Numbered from the stretch's first letter, positions 32,632 to 42,553 are shown. The stretch: 61,150 bases of DNA from Desulfobacterales bacterium (GCA_030145015.1 JAQYWI010000007.1:1-61150), one strand, 5' to 3'. Numbers and translations: made by a program. Notes: a model not told the origin generated them from the letters alone.

Positions 32632-33138
32632 ATGACCCATTGCATCTTGCTGAACGCAGATTACACGTTTTTAAATGTGGTTCATTGGAAACGCGCTGTC
32701 TGTTTGCAGGCCAAAGGTAAAGTCGAAGTAATAAAAGACTCTGCCAAAACAGTGAGAAGTTCCAGCGGTGCCGTATTCAAAGTTCCGGCTGTAATGCGGT
32801 TGATTAAGTTAATCCGAACCCTTTATCGCACCGGGGTGGCCTTTTGTAAAAAGAATGTTTTTATCAGAGATGGGTTTAAGTGTGCATATTGCGGAACAGC
32901 GAGACTGCGACTCACTATTGACCACATTATTCCAAAATCAAGGGGTGGTACTTCCAGTTTCGAGAATTGTGTTGCGGCGTGTAAACCCTGCAACATTAAA
33001 AAGGGTTATCAAACCCCCACAGAGGCAAAAATGTATCTCAACGTACGACCTGTCCAGCCGACAATTTCCGAATTTTTAAGATTAAAACTCCAAAAACTCG
33101 GCATTAATGATATTCTGCGAGACCTTGGTGTTTATTAA
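32632..33138 (+). CDS. HNH endonuclease-like protein
   Basis: A 168-residue stand-alone HNH protein of a type widespread in bacterial chromosomes. Residues 1-75: small beta-rich domain (CILLNADYTFLNVVHWKRAV). HNH core: CAYCGTARLRLTIDHIIPKS, RGGTSSFENCVAACKPCNIK, with the two CxxC zinc pairs, the DH pair and the Asn. C-terminus GYQTPTEAKMYLNVRP is typical. Proposed to nick or cut nucleic acids; the physiological role of this subgroup is unclear. Good ribosome site AAGGAGC. Confidence 0.9.
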   Translation: MTHCILLNADYTFLNVVHWKRAVCLQAKGKVEVIKDSAKTVRSSSGAVFKVPAVMRLIKLIRTLYRTGVAFCKKNVFIRDGFKCAYCGTARLRLTIDHIIPKSRGGTSSFENCVAACKPCNIKKGYQTPTEAKMYLNVRPVQPTISEFLRLKLQKLGINDILRDLGVY

Positions 33139-33208
33139 GCGCAGAATTTGAAGATAATTCGGCAAATCTACGCTGAATGCATCCTTCCCTGTATCCAGAT
33201 CACGTTTT

Positions 33209-33484
33209 TGAGCCAACGACCACCCGCAAAGCGGGTGGCTTGGATTTTACCGCCATAGGCGGGAAAAGACAGGGGCACGAAGTGCCCCAATCGTTGAAAA
33301 CAACGCGGTGGGACCGTGGATTCTCGTGCGTATCAATGACCATACCTCTCTGTGAGAGGGATGTTTGGTTTTCCGGCTGTAGGACGGAAAAACAAGCGAA
33401 CGTTAGTTCGCAATCATTGTGTTTGTGATCGGGTGCGCAGCGCCCGATCGGTATACAAACAACCACCCGGTTTGGAAAACCCAA
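33209..33484. repeat. Multi-hairpin repeat, long copy 3
   Basis: Begins like copies 1 and 2 (CAACGACCACCCGCAAAGCG) but is expanded with further hairpins: CGTTG-aaaa-CAACG, CCTCTC-tgt-GAGAGG, TTTTCCG...CGGAAAA, CGAAC-gtta-GTTCG, GATCGGGtGC-gca-GCgCCCGATC, and the shared end GGTTTggAAAACCCAAT. At least nine successive hairpins with 2-4 base loops, most of them A-rich. Confidence 0.88.
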
Positions 33485-33540
33485 TAACAGACAAATCTAA
33501 ATAAAATGCGGGTCTAAATCAACCAGATAAGAGGAAACTT

Positions 33541-34920
33541 ATGAAAATTATCGTTGCGGGAACCGGATATGTCGGACTTGTCCAGGCGGCCGTTTGTTCG
33601 GAATACGGCCATGAAGTTTACGCCTATGACGTCGATAAAGACAAAATTGAGGCATTTTCGACCGGTCAGGCCGATGAAATTGAGAAATTTGTCATGGAAC
33701 CCGGATTGTCCAATATTATTCGTGAAACTCATGGGAAATCTCTGTTTTTTTCCGATGATTTGAATTCAATTATCGAAGGCACCGATGCCATATTTTTATG
33801 TCTGCCAACTCCATCAAATTTGGACGGCTCTACGAATCTTACCTATTTTGATGCAGCCACCGAAGAATTAGCGCAGATCCTTGCCAAAAGAAAAGATAAA
33901 CGCCGCGTCGTTATCATCAGTAAGAGTACCGTGCCGATCAAGACCGTCCGTCGGTTGGAAGGCATTATGAAAAATGCGGGAGTTGAAAATTTTGGGGTGG
34001 CGTCCAATCCTGAGTTTTTGGCGGAAGGCACGGCTGTCGATCAGGCGCGCCGGCCGGATCGGGTGGTGGTTGGCTGCGATCATGAAGCTGATTTTAAGAT
34101 ACTCCGGCGCGTGTACTCCCAATTTGTAAACCATGTTCGCATTAAATATATCGAGACCACCCCCGAGACTGCCGAAGCCATCAAATACGTGGCCAACACC
34201 ATGCTGTTGACTTATATTTCTTTCTGGAACGGAGTCGGGGCCAAGCTTGGCGAAAAAATATCCAATGTGAATATTGACGATCTCAGGATGGGCGTAACGG
34301 CGGATGACAGAATCAGCACCTGGGGCTCCTTTGTCAGCAACGGGGCTGGCGGAAGCTGCTTTGGCAAAGACATTGCGTCCTTAATTTATCAATTGCGACG
34401 GCTGAATGTAAGCACCAAGATGCTGGAAGCTTCTTTTGAGGTCAATGAATACCAAAAAGTATACCTGGTTGACCGGGCCATCAATGAAGCCGATTTCAAA
34501 TTTAACAACAAAACGGTTGCCGTTTTGGGTCTGGCATTTAAAAAGCACACAAATGACATGCGCGATGCATCCTCAATTAAAGTCGTTGAGGCCTTGCTGG
34601 GTAAAGGCGTCTCCCAGATCAACGCCTATGATCCTTTGGCAAATGAGTCTGCCCAGCAGGAGTTTGACCCTACAAAAAACGGTTTGTTTGAAAAAATAAA
34701 ATACTTTGATTCCGCGAGAGAAGCAGTCAAGGGAACTGAGGCTCTTTTTATATCTTCTGACTGTGAAGAATTTCGCGGATTTTCACGAACCATCGAAGAC
34801 ACCGTAAAACCGCCTTATTTGATCATGGACGGACGCCGCATGATTCCGGATTACAACGAACTGGTGGCCAAGAACTATACGTATCTTGCTGTCGGCTCTG
34901 TCGTCAAGATGTCGCAGTAA
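33541..34920 (+). CDS. ugd: UDP-glucose/nucleotide-sugar 6-dehydrogenase
   Basis: A 459-residue nucleotide-sugar dehydrogenase; oxidises UDP-glucose to UDP-glucuronate for polysaccharide synthesis. N-terminal NAD-binding MKIIVAGTGYVGLVQAAVCS; STVPIKTVRRLE; ASNPEFLAEGTAVDQARRPD; ETAEAIKYVANTMLLTYISF; the catalytic cysteine in GAGGSCFGKDIASL near residue 265; and a C-terminal UDP-binding part VLGLAFKKHTNDMRDASSIK. Ribosome site AAGAGGAAAC. Followed 50 bp later by the rfbA-like gene: a two-gene nucleotide-sugar module. Confidence 0.93.
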   Translation: MKIIVAGTGYVGLVQAAVCSEYGHEVYAYDVDKDKIEAFSTGQADEIEKFVMEPGLSNIIRETHGKSLFFSDDLNSIIEGTDAIFLCLPTPSNLDGSTNLTYFDAATEELAQILAKRKDKRRVVIISKSTVPIKTVRRLEGIMKNAGVENFGVASNPEFLAEGTAVDQARRPDRVVVGCDHEADFKILRRVYSQFVNHVRIKYIETTPETAEAIKYVANTMLLTYISFWNGVGAKLGEKISNVNIDDLRMGVTADDRISTWGSFVSNGAGGSCFGKDIASLIYQLRRLNVSTKMLEASFEVNEYQKVYLVDRAINEADFKFNNKTVAVLGLAFKKHTNDMRDASSIKVVEALLGKGVSQINAYDPLANESAQQEFDPTKNGLFEKIKYFDSAREAVKGTEALFISSDCEEFRGFSRTIEDTVKPPYLIMDGRRMIPDYNELVAKNYTYLAVGSVVKMSQ

Positions 34921-34970
34921 AACCACAGCTTTTGACGTGGTATTATTTAAACGAATAGGAATTAAGCTTT

Positions 34971-35843
34971 ATGAAGGGAATTATTTTAGCAGGGGGTTCC
35001 GGATCCAGGCTTTTCCCAATAACCCGGGGTGTCAGCAAGCAGCTTTTGCCGGTTTACGATAAGCCCATGATTTATTATCCGTTGTCGGTATTAATGCTGG
35101 CCGGGATCCGTGAAATTCTTGTCATTTCCACCCCCGATGACCTGCCCGCATTCAAGCGGATTCTTGGGGATGGCTCTCAATTGGGATTGGCGTTATCGTA
35201 TCAGGAACAGCCCCGGCCGGAAGGTCTAGCCCAGGCCTTTATCATTGGAGAAAAATTTATCGGGAGTGATACGGTATGTCTGATTCTGGGGGATAATATC
35301 TTTTACGGACCCAATCTTACCAAAATCCTGGCAAGGGCCGTCCAGCTTGATAAGGGCGGTTTAATTCTCGGTTACATGGTAAAAGACCCTCAACGTTATG
35401 GGGTGGTGAATTTTGATTCCAGCGGCCAGGTTCTCGGAATAGAAGAAAAGCCTCAAAAACCGAAATCCAACTATGCCGTGCCGGGCTTATATTTTTACGA
35501 CAATTCTGTCATCGAAATTGCCAAAAACCTCAAGCCTTCGCACCGCGGCGAACTCGAGATTACCGATGTAAACATGAGCTACTTGCATCGGGGGGATCTG
35601 CGGGTCGAACTTTTGGGGCGCGGGTATGCCTGGCTGGATACCGGCACCCATGAAGCCCTGCAACAGGCGGCCAGCTATGTTCAGGCGATTCAGGAACGGC
35701 AGGGGCTTAAAATTGCGTGTGTAGAAGAGATTGCCTACCGCCGGGGGTACATAACCAGAGATCAGCTTCAACACCTGGCAGTCGAGCTGACCCAAAACGA
35801 CTACGGGCAGTATTTGATGGAAATAACAAATGATGCCGAGTGA
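34971..35843 (+). CDS. rfbA: Glucose-1-phosphate thymidylyltransferase
   Basis: A 290-residue RmlA enzyme; makes dTDP-glucose from glucose-1-phosphate and dTTP, the first step of dTDP-rhamnose synthesis. The signature [20 protein letters not shown] then [20 protein letters not shown] opens the protein. [50 protein letters not shown] and [13 protein letters not shown] follow. Full family length. No rfbB, C or D genes nearby, so the pathway is completed elsewhere or the nucleotide sugar has another use. Confidence 0.95.
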   Translation: MKGIILAGGSGSRLFPITRGVSKQLLPVYDKPMIYYPLSVLMLAGIREILVISTPDDLPAFKRILGDGSQLGLALSYQEQPRPEGLAQAFIIGEKFIGSDTVCLILGDNIFYGPNLTKILARAVQLDKGGLILGYMVKDPQRYGVVNFDSSGQVLGIEEKPQKPKSNYAVPGLYFYDNSVIEIAKNLKPSHRGELEITDVNMSYLHRGDLRVELLGRGYAWLDTGTHEALQQAASYVQAIQERQGLKIACVEEIAYRRGYITRDQLQHLAVELTQNDYGQYLMEITNDAE

Positions 35844-35939
35844 CCTAGTTGAATATTTTTCAAGCCGGATTCCGCAGGGACCCCATTTCCAAATATGACC
35901 TTTTAATCTTCTTATCTTACCCTCTCTGATTGTATTTCC

Positions 35940-35968
35940 TTGACACTATGGTCGATTCTGATTAATTA
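35940..35968 (+). promoter_or_regulatory. Possible promoter of ileS
   Basis: TTGACA (35940-35945), 17 bases, TAATTA (35963-35968), about 48 bp before the ileS start. The -35 is perfect, the -10 is poor. No T-box or other leader structure is evident. Confidence 0.35.
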
Positions 35969-36015
35969 TCTGTTCTTTACTTTATAGCGGTATAAATCCT
36001 ATTTTGGAGGAATGC

Positions 36016-38814
36016 ATGGATTACAAAAAGACCCTTAATCTTCCGATGACCAAGTTCCCGATGAAGGCGAATCTGTCGAAACGTGAACCGGAACAGCTCA
36101 AAAAATGGGAAGAAACGCGTTTGCACGATCAGGTCAGAAATTCTTCAAAAGGACGCGAACAATTTATTTTGCATGACGGTCCCCCTTATGCGAACGGCAA
36201 TATACATATCGGGACCGCGTTGAATAAAATTTTAAAGGACATCATTGTTCGATCAAGGCAGATGGCAGGTTATGATGCTGTTTATGTGCCGGGATGGGAC
36301 TGTCATGGGCTTCCAATCGAACATAATGTGGATAAAGAGATCGGGGAGAAAAAGAAAGAACTTACTTTGGCGGACGTCCGACGGCTTTGCAGGGCCTATG
36401 CTGAAAGATTTATCGATATTCAGCGCGACGAATTTAAAAGGCTGGGTGTTATGGGGGAATGGGAAGATCCCTATTTAACCATGAACTATAAGTATGAAGC
36501 CATTATCGCCCGTGAATGCGGAAAGTTTGCACAGGACGGAAGTTTGTTTCGCAGTAAGAAACCCATCTATTGGTGTTATAGATGTCAAACAGCCCTCGCC
36601 GAGGCGGAGATTGAATATCAGGACGAATCGGCGCCGTCGATTTTTGTTAAATTTTTGATGAAAGATGATCTCGGCAAGGACTATCCGGAATTAAAGGGTA
36701 AAGCCATATATGTCGTGATCTGGACCACCACGCCCTGGACGCTTCCGGCGAATCTGGCCATCGCGCTGCATCCTGAATTTGAATATGTGGCCGTCGATGT
36801 GGGAAATGATGAAGTCTTCATACTGGCGCGCGAATTGATGGAATATGGCATGCAAACCTTTGGTATTTCGGATTACGCGGTGATCGCCGAGATCGATCCG
36901 AAATCCCTTGAGCATAAACGCAGCCGCCATCCGATGGTGGATCGGGATTCCATTATCATCCTGGGCGATCATGTCACGCTGGAAGCCGGTACCGGCTGTG
37001 TTCACACCGCACCCGGCCATGGCCGCGAGGACTATGAGGTGGGTCTTGAGTATGGATTAGAAGTGTATTCGCCGGTCGATGACAATGGATGTTTTACAGA
37101 CGACGTTGAAGATTTCAAAGGTCAGTTTGTTTTTGATGCCAATGCCAATATCAACGCTAAATTAAATGAAATCGGTGCAATGGTCGCAGAGGGCAGCATC
37201 GAACACAACTATCCGCATTGCTGGCGTTGTAAGCAGCCGGTGATTTTCCGGGCAACGCCGCAATGGTTCATTTCCATGGACAAAACCGACTTGCGCCGCA
37301 ATTCGCTCGAATCTATCGACAAGGTAAACTGGATTCCTAGTTGGGGCCGGGATCGAATTTACGGCATGATCGAAAATCGTCCGGACTGGTGTGTTTCGCG
37401 GCAACGGGCCTGGGGAGTTCCCATTACTGTTTTTTATTGCCAGGACTGTGAAGCAATTCTCCTGGATCAAAAGATTATGGAGAAGGTCTACTCTCAATTT
37501 GAACAGCACGGAGCAGATATCTGGTTTGAAAAGGATATTTCTTATTTTCTTCAGGATGACGTTAAGTGTTCATCTTGCGGCGGCAAAAACTTTGTCAAAG
37601 AGAATGACATCCTTGACGTCTGGTTTGATTCAGGGGTGAGCCATGCTGCGGTGCTGGAGCCCAGAGAAAACCTGCGATGGCCGGCGGATCTATATCTGGA
37701 GGGCAGTGACCAGCACCGGGGCTGGTTTCACAGCGCACTTTTGACTGCGGTCGGTACCCGCAAACAGGCGCCTTACAAGGCCGTGTTAACCCACGGCTTT
37801 GTCGTCGACGCCGATGGAAGAAAAATGTCTAAATCGATGGGCAATGTCGTGGCCCCCAGCGAGGTGATCGACAAATATGGAGCTGAGATCTTGCGCTTGT
37901 GGGTGTCGGCAACGGATTACAGAGAAGATATTCGTATTTCAGAAAATATTTTGAAACAGTTAAGCGATGCCTACCGACGAATCCGAAATACCAGCCGGTT
38001 TATGCTCGGCAATTTGTTTGACTTTGACCCGGCCACCGATGAAGTCGCTTACGAGGCTATGCCCGAAATCGACCGGTTTGCGCTTCACAGACTGCAGCGC
38101 CTGGTGCAAAAGACGCTCTCTGCATATGATACCTACGAGTATCATATTATCTATCATGCCCTATATAATTATTGCACGCTTGATCTTTCCGCATTTTATC
38201 TGGATGTACTTAAAGACAGGCTATACACCTCCCCGCCGAAATCCGAAGCCCGTAAAAGCGCTCAGACCGTTATGCATATTTTACTGGATTCGCTTGCGCG
38301 CTTAATGGCACCGCTTCTTCCCTTTACGGCCGAGGAAATCTGGGAGCACATGCCGGACAGTGGTGACAAAGCGCCAAGCGTTCATCTGACTGCGCTGCCC
38401 GTGGCAAACAGCAAATGGAAAAATGAGAACCTGGCCCAACATTGGGGAAAAATTTTAGACGTACGGGCAGAAGTCACCAAGGCGCTGGAAGAAGCCCGGG
38501 CCGCAAAACAGATTGGTCATCCTCTTGATGCAGCGGTTACCATCTCCCTTAAAGAGGATGATTATAGCGCGCTTCAACCCTATGCCGGCGATTTAAGATC
38601 CATTTTCATCGTTTCAAAGGTTTCTCTGCTGAAAGATGAAAAAATTGATGACGGTTATGAGAGTGAAAATGTAGAAGGTCTATTCATTCGAATTGGAGAC
38701 GCGCCCGGTGAGAAGTGTGAACGCTGCTGGGTCCATGAAACCACTGTGGGTACGGATAGCGAGCACCCATCCATCTGCGAGCGTTGTCAGAAGGCCATAT
38801 TAGCTCATAGCTGA
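36016..38814 (+). CDS. ileS: Isoleucyl-tRNA synthetase
   Basis: About 932 residues from the ATG at 36016, preceded by TTGGAGGAATGC; a TTG four codons upstream lies inside that ribosome site. Charges tRNA-Ile. [20 protein letters not shown] contains the HIGH-type motif, [11 protein letters not shown] the KMSKS motif; the CP1 editing domain ([35 protein letters not shown]) lies between. The C-terminal zinc finger CERCWVH and CERCQKA is present. It is followed by lspA, the usual bacterial neighbour, across a word-repeat hairpin. Confidence 0.97.
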   Translation: MDYKKTLNLPMTKFPMKANLSKREPEQLKKWEETRLHDQVRNSSKGREQFILHDGPPYANGNIHIGTALNKILKDIIVRSRQMAGYDAVYVPGWDCHGLPIEHNVDKEIGEKKKELTLADVRRLCRAYAERFIDIQRDEFKRLGVMGEWEDPYLTMNYKYEAIIARECGKFAQDGSLFRSKKPIYWCYRCQTALAEAEIEYQDESAPSIFVKFLMKDDLGKDYPELKGKAIYVVIWTTTPWTLPANLAIALHPEFEYVAVDVGNDEVFILARELMEYGMQTFGISDYAVIAEIDPKSLEHKRSRHPMVDRDSIIILGDHVTLEAGTGCVHTAPGHGREDYEVGLEYGLEVYSPVDDNGCFTDDVEDFKGQFVFDANANINAKLNEIGAMVAEGSIEHNYPHCWRCKQPVIFRATPQWFISMDKTDLRRNSLESIDKVNWIPSWGRDRIYGMIENRPDWCVSRQRAWGVPITVFYCQDCEAILLDQKIMEKVYSQFEQHGADIWFEKDISYFLQDDVKCSSCGGKNFVKENDILDVWFDSGVSHAAVLEPRENLRWPADLYLEGSDQHRGWFHSALLTAVGTRKQAPYKAVLTHGFVVDADGRKMSKSMGNVVAPSEVIDKYGAEILRLWVSATDYREDIRISENILKQLSDAYRRIRNTSRFMLGNLFDFDPATDEVAYEAMPEIDRFALHRLQRLVQKTLSAYDTYEYHIIYHALYNYCTLDLSAFYLDVLKDRLYTSPPKSEARKSAQTVMHILLDSLARLMAPLLPFTAEEIWEHMPDSGDKAPSVHLTALPVANSKWKNENLAQHWGKILDVRAEVTKALEEARAAKQIGHPLDAAVTISLKEDDYSALQPYAGDLRSIFIVSKVSLLKDEKIDDGYESENVEGLFIRIGDAPGEKCERCWVHETTVGTDSEHPSICERCQKAILAHS

Positions 38815-38977
38815 TAGCTCATAGGTTTGAAGCTGGGAGGCCAGAAAGCTATGAAGCTTGGATGCTTGATACTTTAGAAAGTTCTAAGGCCGGAAAGCTC
38901 GCAGGATCTTTAGCCTTCAAGCATCCCAGCTTCCCAGCTTTGAGCTATTTGCCTGACACCTGACACCCGAAACCTAT
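38803..38977. repeat. Nested word-repeat hairpin between ileS and lspA
   Basis: AGCTCATAGCTGATAGCTCA, GAAGCTGGGAGGCCAGAAAG, CTTGGATGCTTGA on one side; TTCAAGCATCCCAGCTTCCC, TTTGAGCTATTTGCCTGACA on the other. Its first bases overlap the last ileS codons, so the IleS C-terminal tail (AHS) derives from the repeat. Confidence 0.8.
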
Positions 38978-38989
38978 ATAATAGAAGCA

Positions 38990-39475
38990 ATGCTAAAAAA
39001 CAAATACATCAAGCTGGTGGTTTTTGCCGGAATTATCGTTTTGCTGGATCAGGTCACCAAGGCGCTTATCATCGATCACATTTCTTTTAATCAGACGATT
39101 CCCGTCATGCGGGGTTTCTTCAATATCACCCATATTCACAATCCGGGCGGCGCCTTTGGTCTTATGGCGGACCTGAGTCCGGCCTTACGAAGCATTATTT
39201 TTCTTTTTATTTCATCTTTGGCCGTGGGGTTAATTTTTTATTTTTATAAAAAAACACCGCCGAATTATCCCTGGCTGGCGGCTGCATTTGCGCTGATTTT
39301 TGGAGGTGCCATCGGAAACCTGATCGACCGGTTGCGGTTTGGATTCGTGATCGATTTTCTTGACTTTTATATTGGAAACTTGCATTGGCCCGCATTTAAT
39401 GTTGCCGACAGTGCGATCTCCGTTGGAATCGGTATATTTGTGTTTCATCTATTGTTTAAAAAGATGCCGGAATAG
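38990..39475 (+). CDS. lspA: Lipoprotein signal peptidase
   Basis: A 161-residue signal peptidase II with four hydrophobic helices. Cleaves the signal peptide of prolipoproteins in the inner membrane. LLDQVTKALI near residue 17, HIHNPGGAFGLM near 47, and the catalytic aspartates in GNLIDRLRFGFVIDFLDFYI and FNVADSAISVG are all present. Downstream of ileS, as in many bacteria. The window has several lipoprotein genes that would be its substrates. Confidence 0.96.
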   Translation: MLKNKYIKLVVFAGIIVLLDQVTKALIIDHISFNQTIPVMRGFFNITHIHNPGGAFGLMADLSPALRSIIFLFISSLAVGLIFYFYKKTPPNYPWLAAAFALIFGGAIGNLIDRLRFGFVIDFLDFYIGNLHWPAFNVADSAISVGIGIFVFHLLFKKMPE

Positions 39476-39480
39476 GTTCC

Positions 39481-39735
39481 GGCTGTGATGGCCGCTGGCT
39501 TCTGGCCTGTGAATTTAGTCGATTTGTTAATGGGTCAAATGGTCAAATAGTTTACCTTTCGTTAATTCGTTATAGGATTTAAACCATTTGACGATTTGAC
39601 TACTCAACTACTTGACCTTTTAACTAAATCTTGAATCCTCTGACCAATTGACTATTCAACTAATCAACCTTTTAACGATACCCTCTGTCTTCTGATAATC
39701 TGCAACGGACAACAGACCACAAACAACGGACAGAT
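39481..39735. repeat. Word-repeat segment between lspA and holA
   Basis: Bases 39557-39675, reverse complemented, are nearly identical to 28223-28332, including a 26-base exact match ending TAAATCTTGAATCCTCTGAC on this strand and the stretch GTTAATTCGTTATAGGATTT. A further CAACGGACAACAGACCAC word part follows. A true dispersed repeat. Confidence 0.85.
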
Positions 39736-39742
39736 TTAAATA

Positions 39743-41245
39743 ATGCCCGAAATAAATCATAAATTGCTCAAAAAGTATTTAAAGGATTTGACAGGTGATC
39801 CCGCCAAACAGTTTTCGCCAGTCTATCTTATTTTTGGAGAGGAGCTGCTGGTTAAAACCGCTTATGATGATCTTTTAGGGATGTTGCTTCCGGCTGCTAA
39901 CCGCACTGCAAATTACGATCCCGTGGAAGGAACGCTTGAAAACATCTTTGATGTGATCGAGCGCGTAAACACGTTTTCGCTTTTGTCCGGCCCCAAGGTG
40001 GTTGCGATGCGGGAATCGAGAATATTTTATACCAAACAGGATAAAAGCCGCCTGTTGGAAAATTCCAAGAAAGCATTCGATGATGACAACCTAAAGAAAG
40101 CCGCAAAGTACTTTTTAAGTCTCATGGGCAACTTGAATCTATCTTTTGAAGATGTCGAAAAATCGAACAGAGATAAAACTTTAAAGCTCGATGCCGGCTT
40201 GCGGGAGGGTGATGAATGGCTGGACGAGATCATCGGTTATTGTAAGCAAAACCAGCTGGCCATACCTGAACCTGCAGACGAATCTGCAGCGCTTCAAAAC
40301 GCAATCGAGAAAGGATTTCCCAAGAATAATCATTTGCTCATTACCACGGATATGGTTGATAAACGCCGGAGCCTGTATAAAGCCATAAAAAGCCAGGGCG
40401 TGGTGATCGACTGCGCGGTGCCCGGAGGCGATCGCCGGGCGGATAAGATGGCTCAGGAAGAGGTGCTGCGTGAAAAAATGAACGAAATCCTCAAACCGGG
40501 CAACAAGGAAATAGACAAAGGGGCTTACCTGGCGCTGTTGGATATGACCGGTTTTGATCTGCGTACATTTTGCAGCAGCCTTGAAAAATTAATAGATTAT
40601 GTCGGCGAACGCAATACCATCACGGTGGAGGATGTCGAGTCGGTTCTGAAGCGCACCAAAAAGGATCCGATATATGAATTGACAAATGCAATTGCGGACC
40701 GCAATACGGAAAAGTCGCTCTTTTTTTTAGGTTCCATTCTCGCATCCGAATTCCACCCTTTGCAGGTTTTAAGTGCGATTGTCAATCAAATCAGAAAATT
40801 GCTTTTGGCCAAGGATTTTGCGCAAAGCCCCCATGCAAAAGGCTGGCATGCCGGTGTTTCTTACAATCTTTTCCAGCAAAACATAATGCCTTCTATTGTG
40901 GCCTATGATGAGTCATTGCTGGAGATACTGCAAAACCGGGAAGATTCAATATCACCTGCCGAAGAAGGTGATCGGGGTAAAGATAAGAAAAAGAGAAAGA
41001 TTAAAACCGATTTGCTGCTTGCCAGAAATCCAAAAAATGCCTATCCGGTTTACCAGCTTTTGAAAAAATCGGAGCGCTTCTCGGAAACGGAGCTGGTGGC
41101 AGCAGTCAGCTATTTAAACGAGGCCGATGCTCAGCTAAAAATCAGCGCTCAAAACCCAAAACTCATTTTGGAAAGGCTGATTTTTAAGCTATGCAGTCCT
41201 CAGAAGAATACACCCGGCGGTCGGTATAAGAGAAATAGGTTATAG
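39743..41245 (+). CDS. holA: DNA polymerase III delta subunit
   Basis: A 500-residue HolA-like protein; the delta subunit of the clamp loader opens the sliding clamp. SPVYLIFGEELLVKTAYDDL at the start and the C-terminal collar (LFFLGSILASEFHPLQVLSA, then ILERLIFKLC) mark the family. It is much longer than the usual 340 residues: an insertion of about 80 residues near 90-175 (charged, AKYFLSLMGNLNLSF) and another near 395-430 with GDRGKDKKKRKIKTDLLLA. Such insertions occur in Desulfobacterota relatives. A good ribosome site is not obvious. Confidence 0.85.
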   Translation: MPEINHKLLKKYLKDLTGDPAKQFSPVYLIFGEELLVKTAYDDLLGMLLPAANRTANYDPVEGTLENIFDVIERVNTFSLLSGPKVVAMRESRIFYTKQDKSRLLENSKKAFDDDNLKKAAKYFLSLMGNLNLSFEDVEKSNRDKTLKLDAGLREGDEWLDEIIGYCKQNQLAIPEPADESAALQNAIEKGFPKNNHLLITTDMVDKRRSLYKAIKSQGVVIDCAVPGGDRRADKMAQEEVLREKMNEILKPGNKEIDKGAYLALLDMTGFDLRTFCSSLEKLIDYVGERNTITVEDVESVLKRTKKDPIYELTNAIADRNTEKSLFFLGSILASEFHPLQVLSAIVNQIRKLLLAKDFAQSPHAKGWHAGVSYNLFQQNIMPSIVAYDESLLEILQNREDSISPAEEGDRGKDKKKRKIKTDLLLARNPKNAYPVYQLLKKSERFSETELVAAVSYLNEADAQLKISAQNPKLILERLIFKLCSPQKNTPGGRYKRNRL

Positions 41246-41400
41246 CTCATTGCGCAAAGGCTGGGATGCTTGGAAGCGTGGAGGCTGGAAAGCTGAAAGA
41301 TCAAAAAATAATTTAGCTTTCCAGCTTCCCAGCCTTCCAGCCTTCAAGCTATGAACTATGCCATACGAGCTATTTACTAGAACCCTGAACTTGGTTTATA
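41246..41400. repeat. Nested word-repeat hairpin
   Basis: AGGCTGGGATGCTTGGAAGC, GGAGGCTGGAAAGCTGAAAG; loop; TTAGCTTTCCAGCTTCCCAG, CCTTCCAGCCTTCAAGC; then TATGAACTATGCC. Stem of about 40 bases between holA and the small gene. Confidence 0.8.
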
Positions 41401-41426
41401 TATTTTCAAAATCCGGAGAATGAGAA

Positions 41427-41633
41427 GTGGGCTTTTTCAGACAACAGGAGGAGCGGCTGGCCATTCGGTTTTTAACCTGGCAGTACCAGAAATTGAATCA
41501 GCCGGTTCCGGATGAAGCCGAACTCAAGCTGCAGGCCGCCAAAGTTGTGCAGGAAGCCCACCGAATTGCACGTGAAAGGGGACGTAATGTCATTGCCATC
41601 ATAAAGGATCTGGTCAATGACATAAAAAAATAG
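41427..41633 (+). CDS. Small helical protein, function unknown
   Basis: A 68-residue protein with a GTG start and CGGAGAATGAG upstream. Predicted almost wholly helical (QEERLAIRFLTWQYQKLNQP, AAKVVQEAHRIARERGRNVI, IKDLVNDIKK). No family recognised. It stands alone between a word-repeat hairpin and a MITE-like copy. Confidence 0.65.
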   Translation: MGFFRQQEERLAIRFLTWQYQKLNQPVPDEAELKLQAAKVVQEAHRIARERGRNVIAIIKDLVNDIKK

Positions 41634-41646
41634 CAAGGTTGATTTA

Positions 41647-41975
41647 GAACCTATCTCAAGAAAGCATTTAACACTCGGTGGTACAGTTTTATATCTATAA
41701 AAAGTGTTTACAATGACAAATGAGCTAAAATTTAAAATGATCTAAAATGCCTAAAATTATGATTTCGCTGCGCTCCATCTTTTATTATAAATATGATCGT
41801 TCGACCCAGTCGTTCGACCCTGAGGCTCTCGAAGGGAGGCTCTCGACGGGTAGAATTCCTCAACTTTAGGCATTTTAGATCATTTTAGGCATTTTAGGCA
41901 CTTCTTACTTTAGAGCACCTTGGGAACTTTCTTTCGCTGTCTTCCAAGATGAACTGCTAATTTTGAGATTGCTTT
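41647..41975. repeat. Degenerate MITE-like element with an internal inverted repeat
   Basis: Left end GAACCTATCTCAAG preceded by TA; a right end TTTTGAGATTGCTTT followed by TA is recognisable but degenerate. Inside, ATGATCTAAAATGCCTAAAA (about 41734) and TTTTAGATCATTTTAGGC (about 41875) form a long inverted repeat around GTTCGACC/CTCTCGA hairpins. Non-coding. Confidence 0.5.
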
Positions 41976-42029
41976 TAGTTAAAATCCTATTTACTTTCTA
42001 TGCACTACCAATTAGAGGAGGAAACCAAA

Positions 42030-42314
42030 ATGTTAGAGGAGGAAACCAAAATGGCGGATGAGTGGGCGGAGCAACTGACATGCGCGACACAATGCACCCG
42101 GTGCGACAAAAAAATGGGGGCGGATGATCAAAGAATTTTATCTATCTATGATCATCAGGCAATTTGTATGGACTGTAAGAATGAAGAGGAGCAACGGTCG
42201 GATTATGAAGAAGTGGCCAAACAGATGATCGGGCAGTGCCTCATTGATACGGAGATGAAATGGGGAGATCCGCAGGGGTATTGCTATCATCATTTCTACC
42301 CTTACAAATGCTAA
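42030..42314 (+). CDS. Small CxxC zinc-binding protein with duplicated start region
   Basis: A 94-residue protein from this ATG (87 from the second at 42051). CTRCDKKMGADDQRI and AICMDCKNEEEQ form a four-cysteine zinc site; the C-terminus has GYCYHHFYPYKC with more Cys and His. A 21-bp unit beginning TTAGAGGAGGAAACC and ending ATG is repeated in tandem (42012-42032, 42033-42053), so the ribosome site and start codon exist twice, in frame. Function unknown, perhaps a metal-dependent adaptor. Confidence 0.75.
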   Translation: MLEEETKMADEWAEQLTCATQCTRCDKKMGADDQRILSIYDHQAICMDCKNEEEQRSDYEEVAKQMIGQCLIDTEMKWGDPQGYCYHHFYPYKC

Positions 42315-42364
42315 AAAGAAAGGTAGGATCCTGGTATCGTAAAATAATGACTTCGAATGCCGAA

Positions 42365-42553
42365 CTATTTCTTTTCCTTCGCTTTGATCCTTTTGAGAAA
42401 CTCCCAAACGGGCAAGGCTGTTAGTCCACCAATACAGCCGGCAAGGTAACTGGGTATTATCATGTTAAATATTGATCGCCAAATGATACCCACAATAAAG
42501 CTAGCGACTAACATTGCAACAACGGTTATAAGAAATCGCTGCCAAAATACCAT
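42365..42553 (-). CDS. Small two-helix membrane protein
   Basis: 62 residues from MVFWQRFLITVVAMLVASFI, chosen because GGAGG lies just upstream; an upstream ATG adds ten residues. Two hydrophobic helices (the second SYLAGCIGGLTALPVWEFL) and a lysine-rich cytoplasmic tail (RIKAKEKK). Function unknown. Convergent with the zinc-binding protein gene. Confidence 0.65.
   Translation of the reverse strand: MVFWQRFLITVVAMLVASFIVGIIWRSIFNMIIPSYLAGCIGGLTALPVWEFLKRIKAKEKK

Noticed and set aside
33177..33484. ORFs on both strands over the hairpin array
   Set aside because: They only exist because the inverted repeats keep frames open; no ribosome site and no similarity to proteins.
21783..33484. CRISPR-like appearance of the repeated hairpins
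   Set aside because: The copies are 2-10 kb apart, there are no regular spacers, and no cas genes are present.
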